From Schlesneria sp. (GTDB lineage Bacteria; Planctomycetota; Planctomycetia; Planctomycetales; Planctomycetaceae), in assembly GCA_025353525.1 (NCBI GenBank), contig JANXOO010000539.1:1-21199 (forward strand): a DNA stretch of 21,199 nt, written 5' to 3'. Made by a program: the position numbers and the translations under genes. This document shows positions 7,908 through 16,270 of the stretch, piece after piece. Numbering within the stretch: position 1 is the stretch's first letter; every line of letters begins with the position of its first letter. The notes below the pieces were generated by a model. It was not told the origin of the DNA, made no database searches, and saw only the letters and a program-made list of their open reading frames with translations.

Positions 7908-8494
7908 CCGCGGCGATCGAAGCCGCTCCAAACCGGCGCTTTCAGCCTTTCAAACACGAACTTCACACACGACATTTCCATGGACGTCGGTGGGGCGGAT
8001 GTCGCGGCCAGTGTGGCGAAGCGGGAATTTGTGTGATCGAAGCCCTTCGGTTCCGCAGGCAGGTTACCTTAGCGCAGAGTCACCGCCTCAAGGTGTGAAC
8101 AGGCAGAAGTTCAGGGCAAAACGGTCAAAAACTCAAGACTGCACTTTACAGACGCGCTTTACAGAACGTGGATTCATTGGACTGAATGCTTTCCATGTCC
8201 GTTTCATTCAATCCATTGATTGCAAAATGCCTTTTTTCGGGTTTTTGACCTGTAAATCGTGACACCACGCACAAACAGGGGATTCACATCCCCCGCTCGC
8301 CTGATAGCGACCCTCGGATAATTTGGATGGGGCGGCTGTTGCGTTTCTCGATGCGTAAAACTGGTCGACTTCACGAACGAAACCTTCGACTTGCGGCGAT
8401 GCGGTGGGTTTCCCAAATCCTGTTCCAGTGAATACAGTGGTTCGCGGTACTCGTTTGCGTTCCGGAAACCTCTCTCGATACGGATGTCCAGGGA
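7908..8494. other. Non-coding interval with nested inverted repeats
   Basis: These 587 bases separate the PPC gene from the helicase gene. A nested inverted-repeat unit is at 8123-8250, and a hairpin GGGGAT-TCAC-ATCCCC is at 8278-8293. No U-rich tail follows that hairpin, so it is not called a terminator. Minus-strand frames here are shadows without family character. No confident promoter for the helicase was found. Confidence 0.6.
8123..8250. repeat. 128-bp nested inverted-repeat unit
   Basis: The ends are GGTCAAAAAC (8123-8132) and its exact complement GTTTTTGACC (8241-8250). Inside, 8172-8188 and 8205-8221 pair at 14 of 17 positions. CTTTACAGA occurs twice in tandem arrangement (8144-8152, 8157-8165). 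The layout of short outer arms and an inner hairpin is like that of the 852-971 element, but the sequence is different. It may be a small non-autonomous element or only a chance structure. Confidence 0.35.
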
Positions 8495-11400
8495 ATGGCT
8501 GCTGACAGGAATTCGATTCTTTTGAAGATGCTCGACCGGCTTTTCGCCGGGTTGGCGAGTGGCCCCAATCTGAACTGCCGACCTCATTCCAGTCGGCAAC
8601 GAGTCGATTGGACACAGTTCGCCCGGCTGCAAGATGCGTCACCCGCCGAAACGTTGCGTCAATTGCTGTCCGGTGCACAGTCGACGCAAATGCAGGCTCG
8701 TGTTCTGCCTCCCAAATCGGCTGGCAAGCCGCTGGAATCCGGAAAGCGTTCGGGAACTCGCAAGTTCGGTCCGAAACAGAAACCGGGCGATTCGGAATCG
8801 GTGAAGCCTGTTGAAACGCTATCACCCGAAGAACAGAAGCAACGTGATGATTGGGCCGATCAACAGTCGCTGCTGACGAAAATGCGGGGCCTGATCGCGG
8901 ATGCGCGGGACTATGAACAGGATACCGGTGTTCATGCGCTGCATGTCGGCTTCCCGCTACTCAGCCTTCCTCCGGGTGCCGCCGGTTCACTGACTTCATT
9001 CGCCGGGGGAACAAAACGCCTTTTGGCTCCTGTGGCATTTATTTCCGTGACGCTGGAAATGCGAACTGGTGTGCAGCCCGTGATCTCGATCGCAGGCTTG
9101 AACGATGGTGCCGATTTTCTGGCCCCCAATGAAGCGCTCTTCGCATGGCTCGAACGGCAGACCGGCCAACAAATCCTGCCGGATACCGGGCTTGCAACGG
9201 ACGCCCCAACCTCATCGCCGGTGGCGGATTCCGGAACCATCGACGATGAATCGAGGGTTGAACTTTCTGAAGTTGCACTTGTTGAGTCAACGGAATCCAC
9301 AGCATCGAACGGACCCGTTTCGACGAGTCCATCATTGACGGTCGCCTCGATAGACCCCTGGCAAGAACTGAACGATCTGGTCCGCAGAGTGACAGAGGCA
9401 TTGAAACTGCCGTCCATCGATTTTTCCCCGGAAATGTTGAACGATTTGCGGCCCGCGCCTCGCACCGACGACGACGATCCCAAAGTCGAGATCGTTCCCG
9501 CAGCAGTGATTGGCCTTTTTCCGATGAACAATCAGGGACTGCTGCGTGACATGCAGGCAATGGTCGCAGATCCGGAACTTCGAGGACCCGTCCAAAGTTT
9601 TCTGTCGATCGACGATCAACTGGAATTGCCGACCGATGACATGACTCGGTCGGACATTGAAAAGCGGCAGCCGGTTCGTCCACTGGCAAATACCGAGCGG
9701 TTGATCAGCGTGGCCGACCCGTTTCAATCCCGTGCGGTACGTCTGGCTCGGGATTGTTCACAGTTGGTCGTTCATGGACCGCCAGGAACGGGCAAGAGTC
9801 AAACGATCGCGAATATTATCGGCGATCACCTGGTCCGTGGCGAACGGGTTCTGCTCGTATGCGACAAGCGAACAGCTTTGGATGTCGTCGCGCGGCGACT
9901 TGACCACATGGGGCTTGGTGCACTTTGTGCGCTGATTCACGACCCCCGGCATGACCAGCGAATTCTCTACAAACAGATCAAGGAGCAACTGGAAGCGTTA
10001 CCTTCAATCCTTACCAGGGATCGTGCCGAGTCTCAATTGCAAGCGATCGACCGGAAGTTGCAAAAGGGACAGGATCAATTGGCTGCGGCCTGGTCGATGG
10101 TGATGGATCGCGATCCGGGGCGCGGGGTCTCGTTTCATGAACGAATGGGCGAATGGCTCGACGCGGCGATCCCTGTGTTGTCCGCCAGGGCATCGGCACC
10201 GCCCCCCAATGCAACGGCAAACGAAGCGGCATCAACGTCAGTGCGCTCCGGACGCCGGCGACGGGACAAATCAGGCGAATCGCCACTTCAGATCGAGCCG
10301 GTCTCTGTCGACGACTACCGGATCCACGAGGACGATCTTCGCGACGTGGTCAGTCGCTCGGCCGAAATCCGGTATTCGGAACAACTCTGGTCTCGCTGCG
10401 CCGGAATCCCTTTGACATCGTTTCTTCAACGAACCGGACGACACGTTAGCGACGACATGGCGGCAATCATCGATTGCTGTCGGGGACTGGACGTGCCTTG
10501 CGAGACGCCGGTGCTGCCGTTCGTCGTGCCCGAATCAGACGTTTTGATTTTGACGGAATCTGCTGAAGCCGCAGTAACCCCGATGAGTTTTCCAGCGCAG
10601 GGGAACGCACGTCAGGAACTGGCGGACAAACTGACCCAATGTCTCGACGACGTGGATGTCGTCTGGCGCCGCCGATTCGCCAAATCGTCAATCGTGTCGC
10701 TCGATCGCGCCCGCGCGCGAATGAGCGACGTGGCAGGTGGAATCGCGGAACTACGCAACAGTCGACTGGATACTCAACTGCTGGCGATGTGTCGCTCAGT
10801 ATATGAAAGCCCGTCCCCCGCGACGGACAGTTCGGGGACCTGGCCTTCATCGGCGACTGGGGACAAGCTGTCAATGACCAGTCTTGTCGGCCAGATTTCC
10901 GATCTCGACAATTACCTGAATACCGTCGGAACATGGTACGGATGGATCGCATTTCGCACACGAGCCGCCGCGAGCAGAATCCTTCGCTGGTACGGATTGA
11001 CGTTGTCTGCCTCCAATGCAGCGACGGTTCGCAATTTTCTGTCGAAATTGAATGCGAGACTTTTGGTCGCCTCGGAAGTGGAAGATTTGTCCACAGGTAA
11101 AACATCCGCGTTGAAAATACCCGATGACGATGTTCTATTCGCCGATTGGGATCGTCTTGAACTCGTCCTCGATCTGTTGCATCGCATTCGGGTGCAACCG
11201 GAAATCGTCAGTCTGGCGGACGGAGTTCGCGCAGCGATCATCGACGGCAATCGTGAATACGTCAGTGCGCTCGTTGCTTCCGTACGCAAAGCCGGGTTGC
11301 TCGAAGACCTGAGATCCGAATTCGTCGTGTCGAAACTGTTTCACATGGACTGGTTGCGAGGGGCATTCGAGCGGGTCTGTCGCGGGGAATCGATTACTGA

Positions 11401-13297
11401 CGAATTGTTGCAACTCGAATCAAGCATTGATGTCCTGGTCGACGTTCTGCGTATTCAGTCAACGCTGGAAAAACTTCCGCCGGGACTGCGAACGCTGACG
11501 GGACGGGCGATCACTCTGTCGACCCCTGTGGATACGACGATCGAATCGATTCGGCATCAGGTTTTATCCGACGACATTTCGGCATGGCTGAAGTCGAATC
11601 CGCAAATGCAGACGCTGGAGGGAACTCGTCTGGACGATTTGAATCGCGATGTCAGGCGACTTCAAGACGAAAAACAATCGATCGTTCGCGCCAGGATTCT
11701 GGACATCTGGGTCGGTCGTCAGCGTCAAAAGTTATTGAGTGGAACCGGTTCCCGTTTGAGCAGCGCGGGTGCCGATCTGCGTCGCCGGTTGACATCACGT
11801 GGCGAACGGGCGATGCGACTGCGGCAGGTGATTTCCGTCGGGGCCAGGCAAGCGGGGGGCGATCCGCTATTCGATTTATGTCCTGTATGGATGGCCAGCC
11901 CTGAAACAGTCGCACAGATCTTTCCTCGCGAAGCGCTGTTCGATGTGGTGATTTTCGACGAGGCATCACAGTGTCGGCTGGAAGAGGCGTTACCGGTGCT
12001 GACGCGAGCCAAACGGGTTGTGATTGCCGGCGATCCCAGGCAGCTTCCGCCGTCGCGATTCTTTGAATCGGCGGTCATTTCCAGCGACAATCCGGCGGTG
12101 GAAACCGAGCAGGACCTGTTTGAAGCGCATCAAAGCGACATTGAGGACCTGCTGACTGCGGCACTCTCGCTGAACGTTCAGGAATGTTATCTCGATGTCC
12201 ATTATCGTTCGCGAAATGCAAGTCTGGTTGAATTCAGCAACATGAATTTCTACAACGCACGATTGCAGGCGATCCCCGGCCATCCGGGAAATCGGGCCCG
12301 ATTTGCTCCGATCACGCTGTACCAGGTCGAGGGTGTGTTCGAAGAACGTTGTAACGAAGTCGAAGCGTTGCAAGTCTGCTTCATCGTCGCCGACTTGCTG
12401 CGTCGCTCTGAACCACCGTCGATCGGCATTGCTTGCTTTAACCTCACGCAGCGCGACCTGATCCTCGAAAGACTGGACGAACTTGCCGCGGAAGACGACG
12501 AGTTTTCCGCTCGATTGGCCACCGCTCGAAACCGGTCAGGTACCGGTGCGTTTGAAGGGCTGTTCGTCAAGAACCTCGAAAACGTGCAGGGGGACGAACG
12601 GGACCACATGATTATCAGTACGACTTATGGGCCAGACAAACAGGGACGATTCTACAAGCGATTTGGCCCGCTGGGTCAGGCGGGCGGCGGTCGACGGCTG
12701 AATGTTCTGATCACGCGAGCTCGTGAAGAAGTTCACCTGGTCACATCGATCCCGGCCGAACTCTATCGCAGCCTGCCTGCGGTACCGACCGGACAGCAGC
12801 CGGGGGGCGGCTGGCTGCTGTTCGCCTATATCGCCTATGCCGAAAACCTGGCCGACTTGTACAGTCGATATCGCGATTCGGAAACGGAAGAGCGACTCCC
12901 CACTTGCAGTGTCAACGAATTTCCGACCCGATCGCCATCGCAATTTGCGTGTGCTGTTGCTCGGTTTGCGGCGATGCGGCACAAGGTTGGAAGCGATGTC
13001 TATTGGGGTAACGACGGATTTTGTGTCGATCTTGCATTCCACCACCCGTCACGACCCGAGGACCGGACATTGGGGCTGTTGTGCGACGGGACGCGGTTTC
13101 AGAATGTCGACGATGCAGTGGCGTGGGATGTCTTCCGAACGGCGGTCCTGGAAGGTCAGGGATGGAAGATTCGACGATGCTGGACGCCCGAATTCTTTCG
13201 CGACCCGGAAGGCTCCGTTGCCGCGTTCGTGACGGAGGCAGCTCGTATCGCCGAAGACGAACCGGATCCGGAAGGGATCCCCGTCCAATCGGATTAA
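8495..13297 (+). CDS. Giant SF1 helicase with C-terminal Vsr-like nuclease domain
   Basis: This 1600-residue protein is of the COG1112/DUF4011-type superfamily 1 helicases, probably acting on nucleic acid in the cytoplasm. An N-terminal accessory region has NCRPHSSRQR (25-34) and a DUF4011-like stretch to about 370. Then come Walker A GPPGTGKS (428-435), a long insertion of about 700 residues, Walker B IFDEASQ (D1155, E1156), motif III-like GDPRQLPPS (from 1179), motif V-like NVQGDERD (about 1363-1370) and motif VI-like NVLITRARE (about 1402-1410). The C-terminus (about 1472-1580) matches the MTES_1575 Vsr-like endonuclease fold: VDLAF with D1512, LCDG with D1531, and VLEGQGWKIRRCW. The usual Glu of the ExDG motif is Leu1529, so cleavage activity is doubtful. 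Start at ATG 8495; only GGGA precedes it. It stands alone, flanked by non-coding DNA. A role in anti-phage defence or nucleic-acid repair is inference. Confidence 0.88.
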   Translation: MAADRNSILLKMLDRLFAGLASGPNLNCRPHSSRQRVDWTQFARLQDASPAETLRQLLSGAQSTQMQARVLPPKSAGKPLESGKRSGTRKFGPKQKPGDSESVKPVETLSPEEQKQRDDWADQQSLLTKMRGLIADARDYEQDTGVHALHVGFPLLSLPPGAAGSLTSFAGGTKRLLAPVAFISVTLEMRTGVQPVISIAGLNDGADFLAPNEALFAWLERQTGQQILPDTGLATDAPTSSPVADSGTIDDESRVELSEVALVESTESTASNGPVSTSPSLTVASIDPWQELNDLVRRVTEALKLPSIDFSPEMLNDLRPAPRTDDDDPKVEIVPAAVIGLFPMNNQGLLRDMQAMVADPELRGPVQSFLSIDDQLELPTDDMTRSDIEKRQPVRPLANTERLISVADPFQSRAVRLARDCSQLVVHGPPGTGKSQTIANIIGDHLVRGERVLLVCDKRTALDVVARRLDHMGLGALCALIHDPRHDQRILYKQIKEQLEALPSILTRDRAESQLQAIDRKLQKGQDQLAAAWSMVMDRDPGRGVSFHERMGEWLDAAIPVLSARASAPPPNATANEAASTSVRSGRRRRDKSGESPLQIEPVSVDDYRIHEDDLRDVVSRSAEIRYSEQLWSRCAGIPLTSFLQRTGRHVSDDMAAIIDCCRGLDVPCETPVLPFVVPESDVLILTESAEAAVTPMSFPAQGNARQELADKLTQCLDDVDVVWRRRFAKSSIVSLDRARARMSDVAGGIAELRNSRLDTQLLAMCRSVYESPSPATDSSGTWPSSATGDKLSMTSLVGQISDLDNYLNTVGTWYGWIAFRTRAAASRILRWYGLTLSASNAATVRNFLSKLNARLLVASEVEDLSTGKTSALKIPDDDVLFADWDRLELVLDLLHRIRVQPEIVSLADGVRAAIIDGNREYVSALVASVRKAGLLEDLRSEFVVSKLFHMDWLRGAFERVCRGESITDELLQLESSIDVLVDVLRIQSTLEKLPPGLRTLTGRAITLSTPVDTTIESIRHQVLSDDISAWLKSNPQMQTLEGTRLDDLNRDVRRLQDEKQSIVRARILDIWVGRQRQKLLSGTGSRLSSAGADLRRRLTSRGERAMRLRQVISVGARQAGGDPLFDLCPVWMASPETVAQIFPREALFDVVIFDEASQCRLEEALPVLTRAKRVVIAGDPRQLPPSRFFESAVISSDNPAVETEQDLFEAHQSDIEDLLTAALSLNVQECYLDVHYRSRNASLVEFSNMNFYNARLQAIPGHPGNRARFAPITLYQVEGVFEERCNEVEALQVCFIVADLLRRSEPPSIGIACFNLTQRDLILERLDELAAEDDEFSARLATARNRSGTGAFEGLFVKNLENVQGDERDHMIISTTYGPDKQGRFYKRFGPLGQAGGGRRLNVLITRAREEVHLVTSIPAELYRSLPAVPTGQQPGGGWLLFAYIAYAENLADLYSRYRDSETEERLPTCSVNEFPTRSPSQFACAVARFAAMRHKVGSDVYWGNDGFCVDLAFHHPSRPEDRTLGLLCDGTRFQNVDDAVAWDVFRTAVLEGQGWKIRRCWTPEFFRDPEGSVAAFVTEAARIAEDEPDPEGIPVQSD

Positions 13298-13383
13298 GGA
13301 CCGGCTCATCATTTTATGTCGGAACCGTTTTTGCTGAAACTGACTGAATCGCTTTGCCATATGCCAAAGAGAAATATAAAGAG

Positions 13384-13456
13384 TTTTCACCACAGAGACG
13401 CCGAGGCACAGAGAAGAAATGAGAAGAGGCGCGTCGCGAGGGCGCTCCGAGAGACT
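13384..13456 (+). repeat. Composite intergenic repeat, copy A
   Basis: TTTTCACCACAGAGACGCCG then AGGCACAGAGAAGAAATGAG, followed by a GC-rich block GCGAGGGCGCTCCGAGAGA. Copy C (13650-13738) has the same two-part order on the other strand: ACCACAGAG block, A-rich joint, then GCGAGG…CTCCGA block. Together they mark one element of about 75-90 bases. Similar ACCACAGAGGCACAGAGACA strings are, from general knowledge, frequent in planctomycete intergenic DNA. Confidence 0.75.
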
Positions 13457-13514
13457 GACCGGGGTTTCTCGTTTCTTCGTTCGTGCATGGCATTTTCAGG
13501 GGAGTCATTTTTTC

Positions 13515-13553
13515 TATCTTGTCTTCTCTGTGTCTCTGTGCCCCTGTGGTTCA
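13515..13553 (-). repeat. Composite intergenic repeat, copy B (partial)
   Basis: On the minus strand this reads GTGAACCACAGGGGCACAGA then GACACAGAGAAGACAAG, closely matching the first block of copies A and C. It lacks the GC-rich second block. It is in inverted orientation to copy A, so A and B could pair into a large hairpin. Confidence 0.75.
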
Positions 13554-13649
13554 CTCTTTAATTCGTGTACTTTGTGTTGGTCTGGGCCTTTATTTCGGGA
13601 TGAGGAATTCGTTATTGGTCTTTGTCATGTGGGGAGACGCAGCGACGTG

Positions 13650-13738
13650 GCGGCTCGGTCGGAGCCTCGCGCTCCCATGATGCGGATTCGCCTTTTCTTG
13701 CTTGTCTTCCCTGTGTCTCTGTGCCTCTGTGGTGATCT
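13650..13738 (-). repeat. Composite intergenic repeat, copy C
   Basis: On the minus strand this reads TCACCACAGAGGCACAGAGA then CACAGGGAAGACAAG, an A-rich joint, and GGGAGCGCGAGGCTCCGACC. The GC-rich block contains a hairpin GGCTC-N5-GAGCC (13652-13666), which is inside a second pair GGGAG (13632-13636) / CTCCC (13672-13676). It ends about 77 bases from the permease stop codon. Confidence 0.72.
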
Positions 13739-13814
13739 TCCTCTTTCGACGATTCGCCCTGGAGAAATCCACTGGCATGTCAGCAATTTGCGGCAATTGT
13801 TCATGCGCCGATCC

Positions 13815-15290
13815 TCACGCCCCCGGAATCGATTTTCCGTGAGGATCAGTAGCCGGTTCGTTCAGTTCCGAGGCCAGTTGCGTCTGTAACTGCGGACTCA
13901 GAAAGTGTTCGACCTGTTCCGCCGTTGAATGTAGATGGTCGTCGGGAAGCTCGAAATGTCGGGCCATGTAGGATTCCCACAGCCGATGGGCTCGGACCAG
14001 GCTTCGCGCCAGCTCCCTGCCTTGATCCGTCAATTGACCGGTTGCTGCAGAGATCGAGATCAGTCCGCGGCGCTGCAGATTGCGACGAGCGAACCAGCCG
14101 ACCCATGTCCTGACAACTGCCGTACCCGGTCGCACGACGCCCGACGCGTCGGCGTAGATGACACCCGTGGAACGGCTCTGGTCAGGATCGGTCGCCAAAC
14201 GGTATTCAGCCGATTCTGATGTCCGCCCATCAGACAACGATACGTTTGCAAGCAACATTTCGTCACGGCGATAGAGGGAACCGAGGATGTCTTCCCCTGC
14301 GATACGAATTCGCAATCGAGCCCGGTCGATCGCATGCCGAATGGCTCCATGTCGGGGGCTGGCGAAAATCGCGACGACGAACAGACAACCTGATGCGACC
14401 GCCATCATTCCTGTTGTACTCGCGACTTCCACTTCCGGGAAACCAAGTCGCGAGAATACCATCTTCGGCAACGTGATTGCGAAAACGTGCCCGAGTGCGG
14501 CACCGAATGCTGCCAGCACCAGGCTGAACACCAACATCGTCGAGAGGCGATCGGTCATCAATCGTGCTGTCGCGGCTGGCACGATGAGCATCGCGATCAC
14601 AAGGATCGCTCCGACACTTTCGAAGGCGGCAACGAGTGTTGCGGCGGTCATCGACATCAGTACGAGTTGGATTCCGTTGGCACTCAATCCCACGGCGGTC
14701 GCCAATCCGGGATCGAACGTACTGAGCCGAAGCTCCTTGAAAAACGCAATGACCAGAATTCCGTTGATCGCCAGCATGGCAGCGTTGATGACAGCGGCGC
14801 GCGGGACGGCAATCGCATTCGAAAAGGGAACCATCGCGGAGACTTCGAGACTGCCGTACAGGACACAACCAGGGTCGACATCGACCTGGTTGGCGAACAT
14901 TCGGATACAAAGCAGGCCGATGGCAAACATCGTCGTGAAGACAACGCCCATCGCCGCACTGCGATCGATCCGCCCCCAACGCTGGATCAATTCCGTCGCG
15001 ACCGCCGAGATGATTCCCGAGATCGCGGCACCTGCAAAAATGATGACGTGCCGAACCCCCGAGTCGGCGGAAATCCGGTGAGTCGACTGCAACCAATACG
15101 TGGCCAGATAGGCCAGCACGATTCCTGGCAAGATGGAATGGCTGAGTGCATCGCCGAGCAAACTTTGTCGGCGGAGTAACAGCCATGTTCCGGGAAGCGC
15201 ACAGGACATGGCAGCCAACGCACCCGTCACGACCATCCAGGTGTCGAGCAAAATCCAGTCGGAAAGCAGATTGAAGAACTCAGCGAACAT
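13815..15290 (-). CDS. ABC-3 Mn/Zn/Fe permease fused to DtxR/MntR-type metal sensor
   Basis: This is a 491-residue fusion. The N-terminal ~320 residues are an ABC-3 family metal permease (ZnuB/MntB/TroC type) with about eight membrane segments and the conserved SLLGDALSHSILPG region near 41-55. The C-terminal ~160 residues match a DtxR/MntR repressor. A helix-1-like GEDILGSLYRR (332-342) and a wing-helix GWFARRNLQRRGLI precede the dimerisation/metal domain with H435, E439, H454, E458, E461 and H462. Glu458 at the position of DtxR Cys102 is the MntR arrangement, which favours Mn(II). The likely job is metal uptake coupled to metal sensing, as in the chlamydial YtgCR fusion; release of a free repressor by cleavage is inference. 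The ATG at 15290 overlaps the upstream stop by 11 bases; an in-frame GTG at 15329 is an alternative. No ABC ATPase or binding protein is nearby. Confidence 0.88.
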   Translation of the reverse strand: MFAEFFNLLSDWILLDTWMVVTGALAAMSCALPGTWLLLRRQSLLGDALSHSILPGIVLAYLATYWLQSTHRISADSGVRHVIIFAGAAISGIISAVATELIQRWGRIDRSAAMGVVFTTMFAIGLLCIRMFANQVDVDPGCVLYGSLEVSAMVPFSNAIAVPRAAVINAAMLAINGILVIAFFKELRLSTFDPGLATAVGLSANGIQLVLMSMTAATLVAAFESVGAILVIAMLIVPAATARLMTDRLSTMLVFSLVLAAFGAALGHVFAITLPKMVFSRLGFPEVEVASTTGMMAVASGCLFVVAIFASPRHGAIRHAIDRARLRIRIAGEDILGSLYRRDEMLLANVSLSDGRTSESAEYRLATDPDQSRSTGVIYADASGVVRPGTAVVRTWVGWFARRNLQRRGLISISAATGQLTDQGRELARSLVRAHRLWESYMARHFELPDDHLHSTAEQVEHFLSPQLQTQLASELNEPATDPHGKSIPGA

Positions 15291-16239
15291 TGTCTTCGGC
15301 GCAGTCCCCTTTCTTTTGATCGCTCTCACCAGACTTACTTTGCGGTTCGTTGGCTGGTTGGGCCTTTGCTTCCTTTTCCTGTTTGAACACCGGGATCAGT
15401 TCGATCGTGACGCTGGTTCCAACAGGAGGAATTCGTTCGGTAAACGCTTCAAACATCAAATCGCCATTCGTCGCACTGCTTGTGGCTGACAGATCGAGCG
15501 TTGCGGTGGCGAAGTTGGCGACGCAGATCAGATCGCCCGATTCGGCCTGATAGGTTTTCTCGCCCGTTTTTTCATCGGTGTAAAAGTAACTTCCTGCAAA
15601 GACCCAGTTGGCATCCATTTGGCGAATTTGCGATTGTTTGAAAAACGATTCGATTGCGCGTTGAAAGGCTGCATCTTTGGACAGCTTCAGCGATTCATCG
15701 CGCTGCGCCTCGGTCATGTGCCCATACCACAAGAGTTCTTCGTGTTTCGGATCCCATTTCAATTCACTGTCGGGGGGCAGCTTCAGGGACGCGGGCAGTT
15801 TGGCCAGTTTCTCGACATAATATCGGCGTGTGGCGTGTCGGACCCACGACTGGGCCGGATCGCGATGCAATTTTCCATCTGTGTCGGTCCAGGTAAAGAA
15901 GATCTCGACAGACTGACCCGTCGGCGCCTGGAATTCCGGTTGCCACCGCACATGAGTCCCCGGTTTTGCTCCCAGTGCGATCAGTCCAGCGTGAACGATT
16001 TGCGCTTGCGTGTTGACCGACAGAATCGACTCGTGCTCTTTGGTCTGCTTGAGGCAAACCAGAAGTTCGAGCATCCCTGCGCGCAGAACAACCTCGGATT
16101 TGAGGAGCAGTTTCTTCCCTTTGGCGTCGAACAGCACCGTTTCAGACTTGTTCAGCGGCGTGATGCCATCTGCCGCGTCGAGTGTAGACACGACAAACGT
16201 TCCGGCAATCCACGCGAACAGCAACAGGCAACGCGACAT
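15280..16239 (-). CDS. Secreted YdjY-domain protein
   Basis: This 319-residue exported protein resembles the planctomycete YdjY-domain family, of unknown biochemical function. A signal peptide (about 1-22, hydrophobic LLLFAWIAGTFVV) is followed by a conserved core with LELLVCLKQTKEHESIL, AQIVHAGLIALGAKPGT, VEIFFTWTD, then WVFAGSYFYTDE…TYQAESGDLICVANF and FEAFTERIPPVGT. Between these lies an inserted, charged helical stretch (about 145-215, ELKWDPKHEELLWYGHMTEA) that I do not remember from the shorter members. The Lys/Glu-rich tail (QEKEAKAQPANEPQSKSGES) ends the protein. The ATG at 16237-16239 has a strong GAGGAG 8 bases upstream; the frame is open further upstream without sense. It starts 31 bases after the broken gene upstream and overlaps the permease fusion by 11 bases, so the three are probably one transcript. 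Confidence 0.75.
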   Translation of the reverse strand: MSRCLLLFAWIAGTFVVSTLDAADGITPLNKSETVLFDAKGKKLLLKSEVVLRAGMLELLVCLKQTKEHESILSVNTQAQIVHAGLIALGAKPGTHVRWQPEFQAPTGQSVEIFFTWTDTDGKLHRDPAQSWVRHATRRYYVEKLAKLPASLKLPPDSELKWDPKHEELLWYGHMTEAQRDESLKLSKDAAFQRAIESFFKQSQIRQMDANWVFAGSYFYTDEKTGEKTYQAESGDLICVANFATATLDLSATSSATNGDLMFEAFTERIPPVGTSVTIELIPVFKQEKEAKAQPANEPQSKSGESDQKKGDCAEDNVR

Positions 16240-16270
16240 GGGAATTCTCCTCAACGACTGGTCGGCGTTG

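Larger units (their letters stand above)
13298..13814. other. Repeat-filled interval between convergent genes
   Basis: These 517 bases lie between the 3' ends of the helicase (+) and the permease fusion (-). They hold three copies of an ACCACAGAGnCACAGAGA-type repeat (listed separately) and GC-rich hairpins. No gene is supported. The hairpins may serve as bidirectional transcription ends, which is inference from position only. Confidence 0.7.

Noticed and set aside
8278..8293. GGGGAT-TCAC-ATCCCC hairpin as a terminator
   Set aside because: No T-rich run follows on either side, and it is almost 400 bases from the nearest stop codon.
8208..8825. Long minus-strand frame (205 codons) upstream of and overlapping the helicase start
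   Set aside because: It overlaps the conserved helicase N-terminus, has no recognisable domain and no ribosome site; it is a shadow frame.
13384..13738. CRISPR array between the convergent genes
   Set aside because: The three repeats are in mixed orientation, uneven spacing and differing sequence, so they are dispersed intergenic repeats.
14263..15186. Long frames on both strands inside the permease gene (up to about 300 codons)
   Set aside because: They are Arg/Asp-rich mirror frames of a high-GC coding region; the permease frame has clear membrane segments and family motifs.
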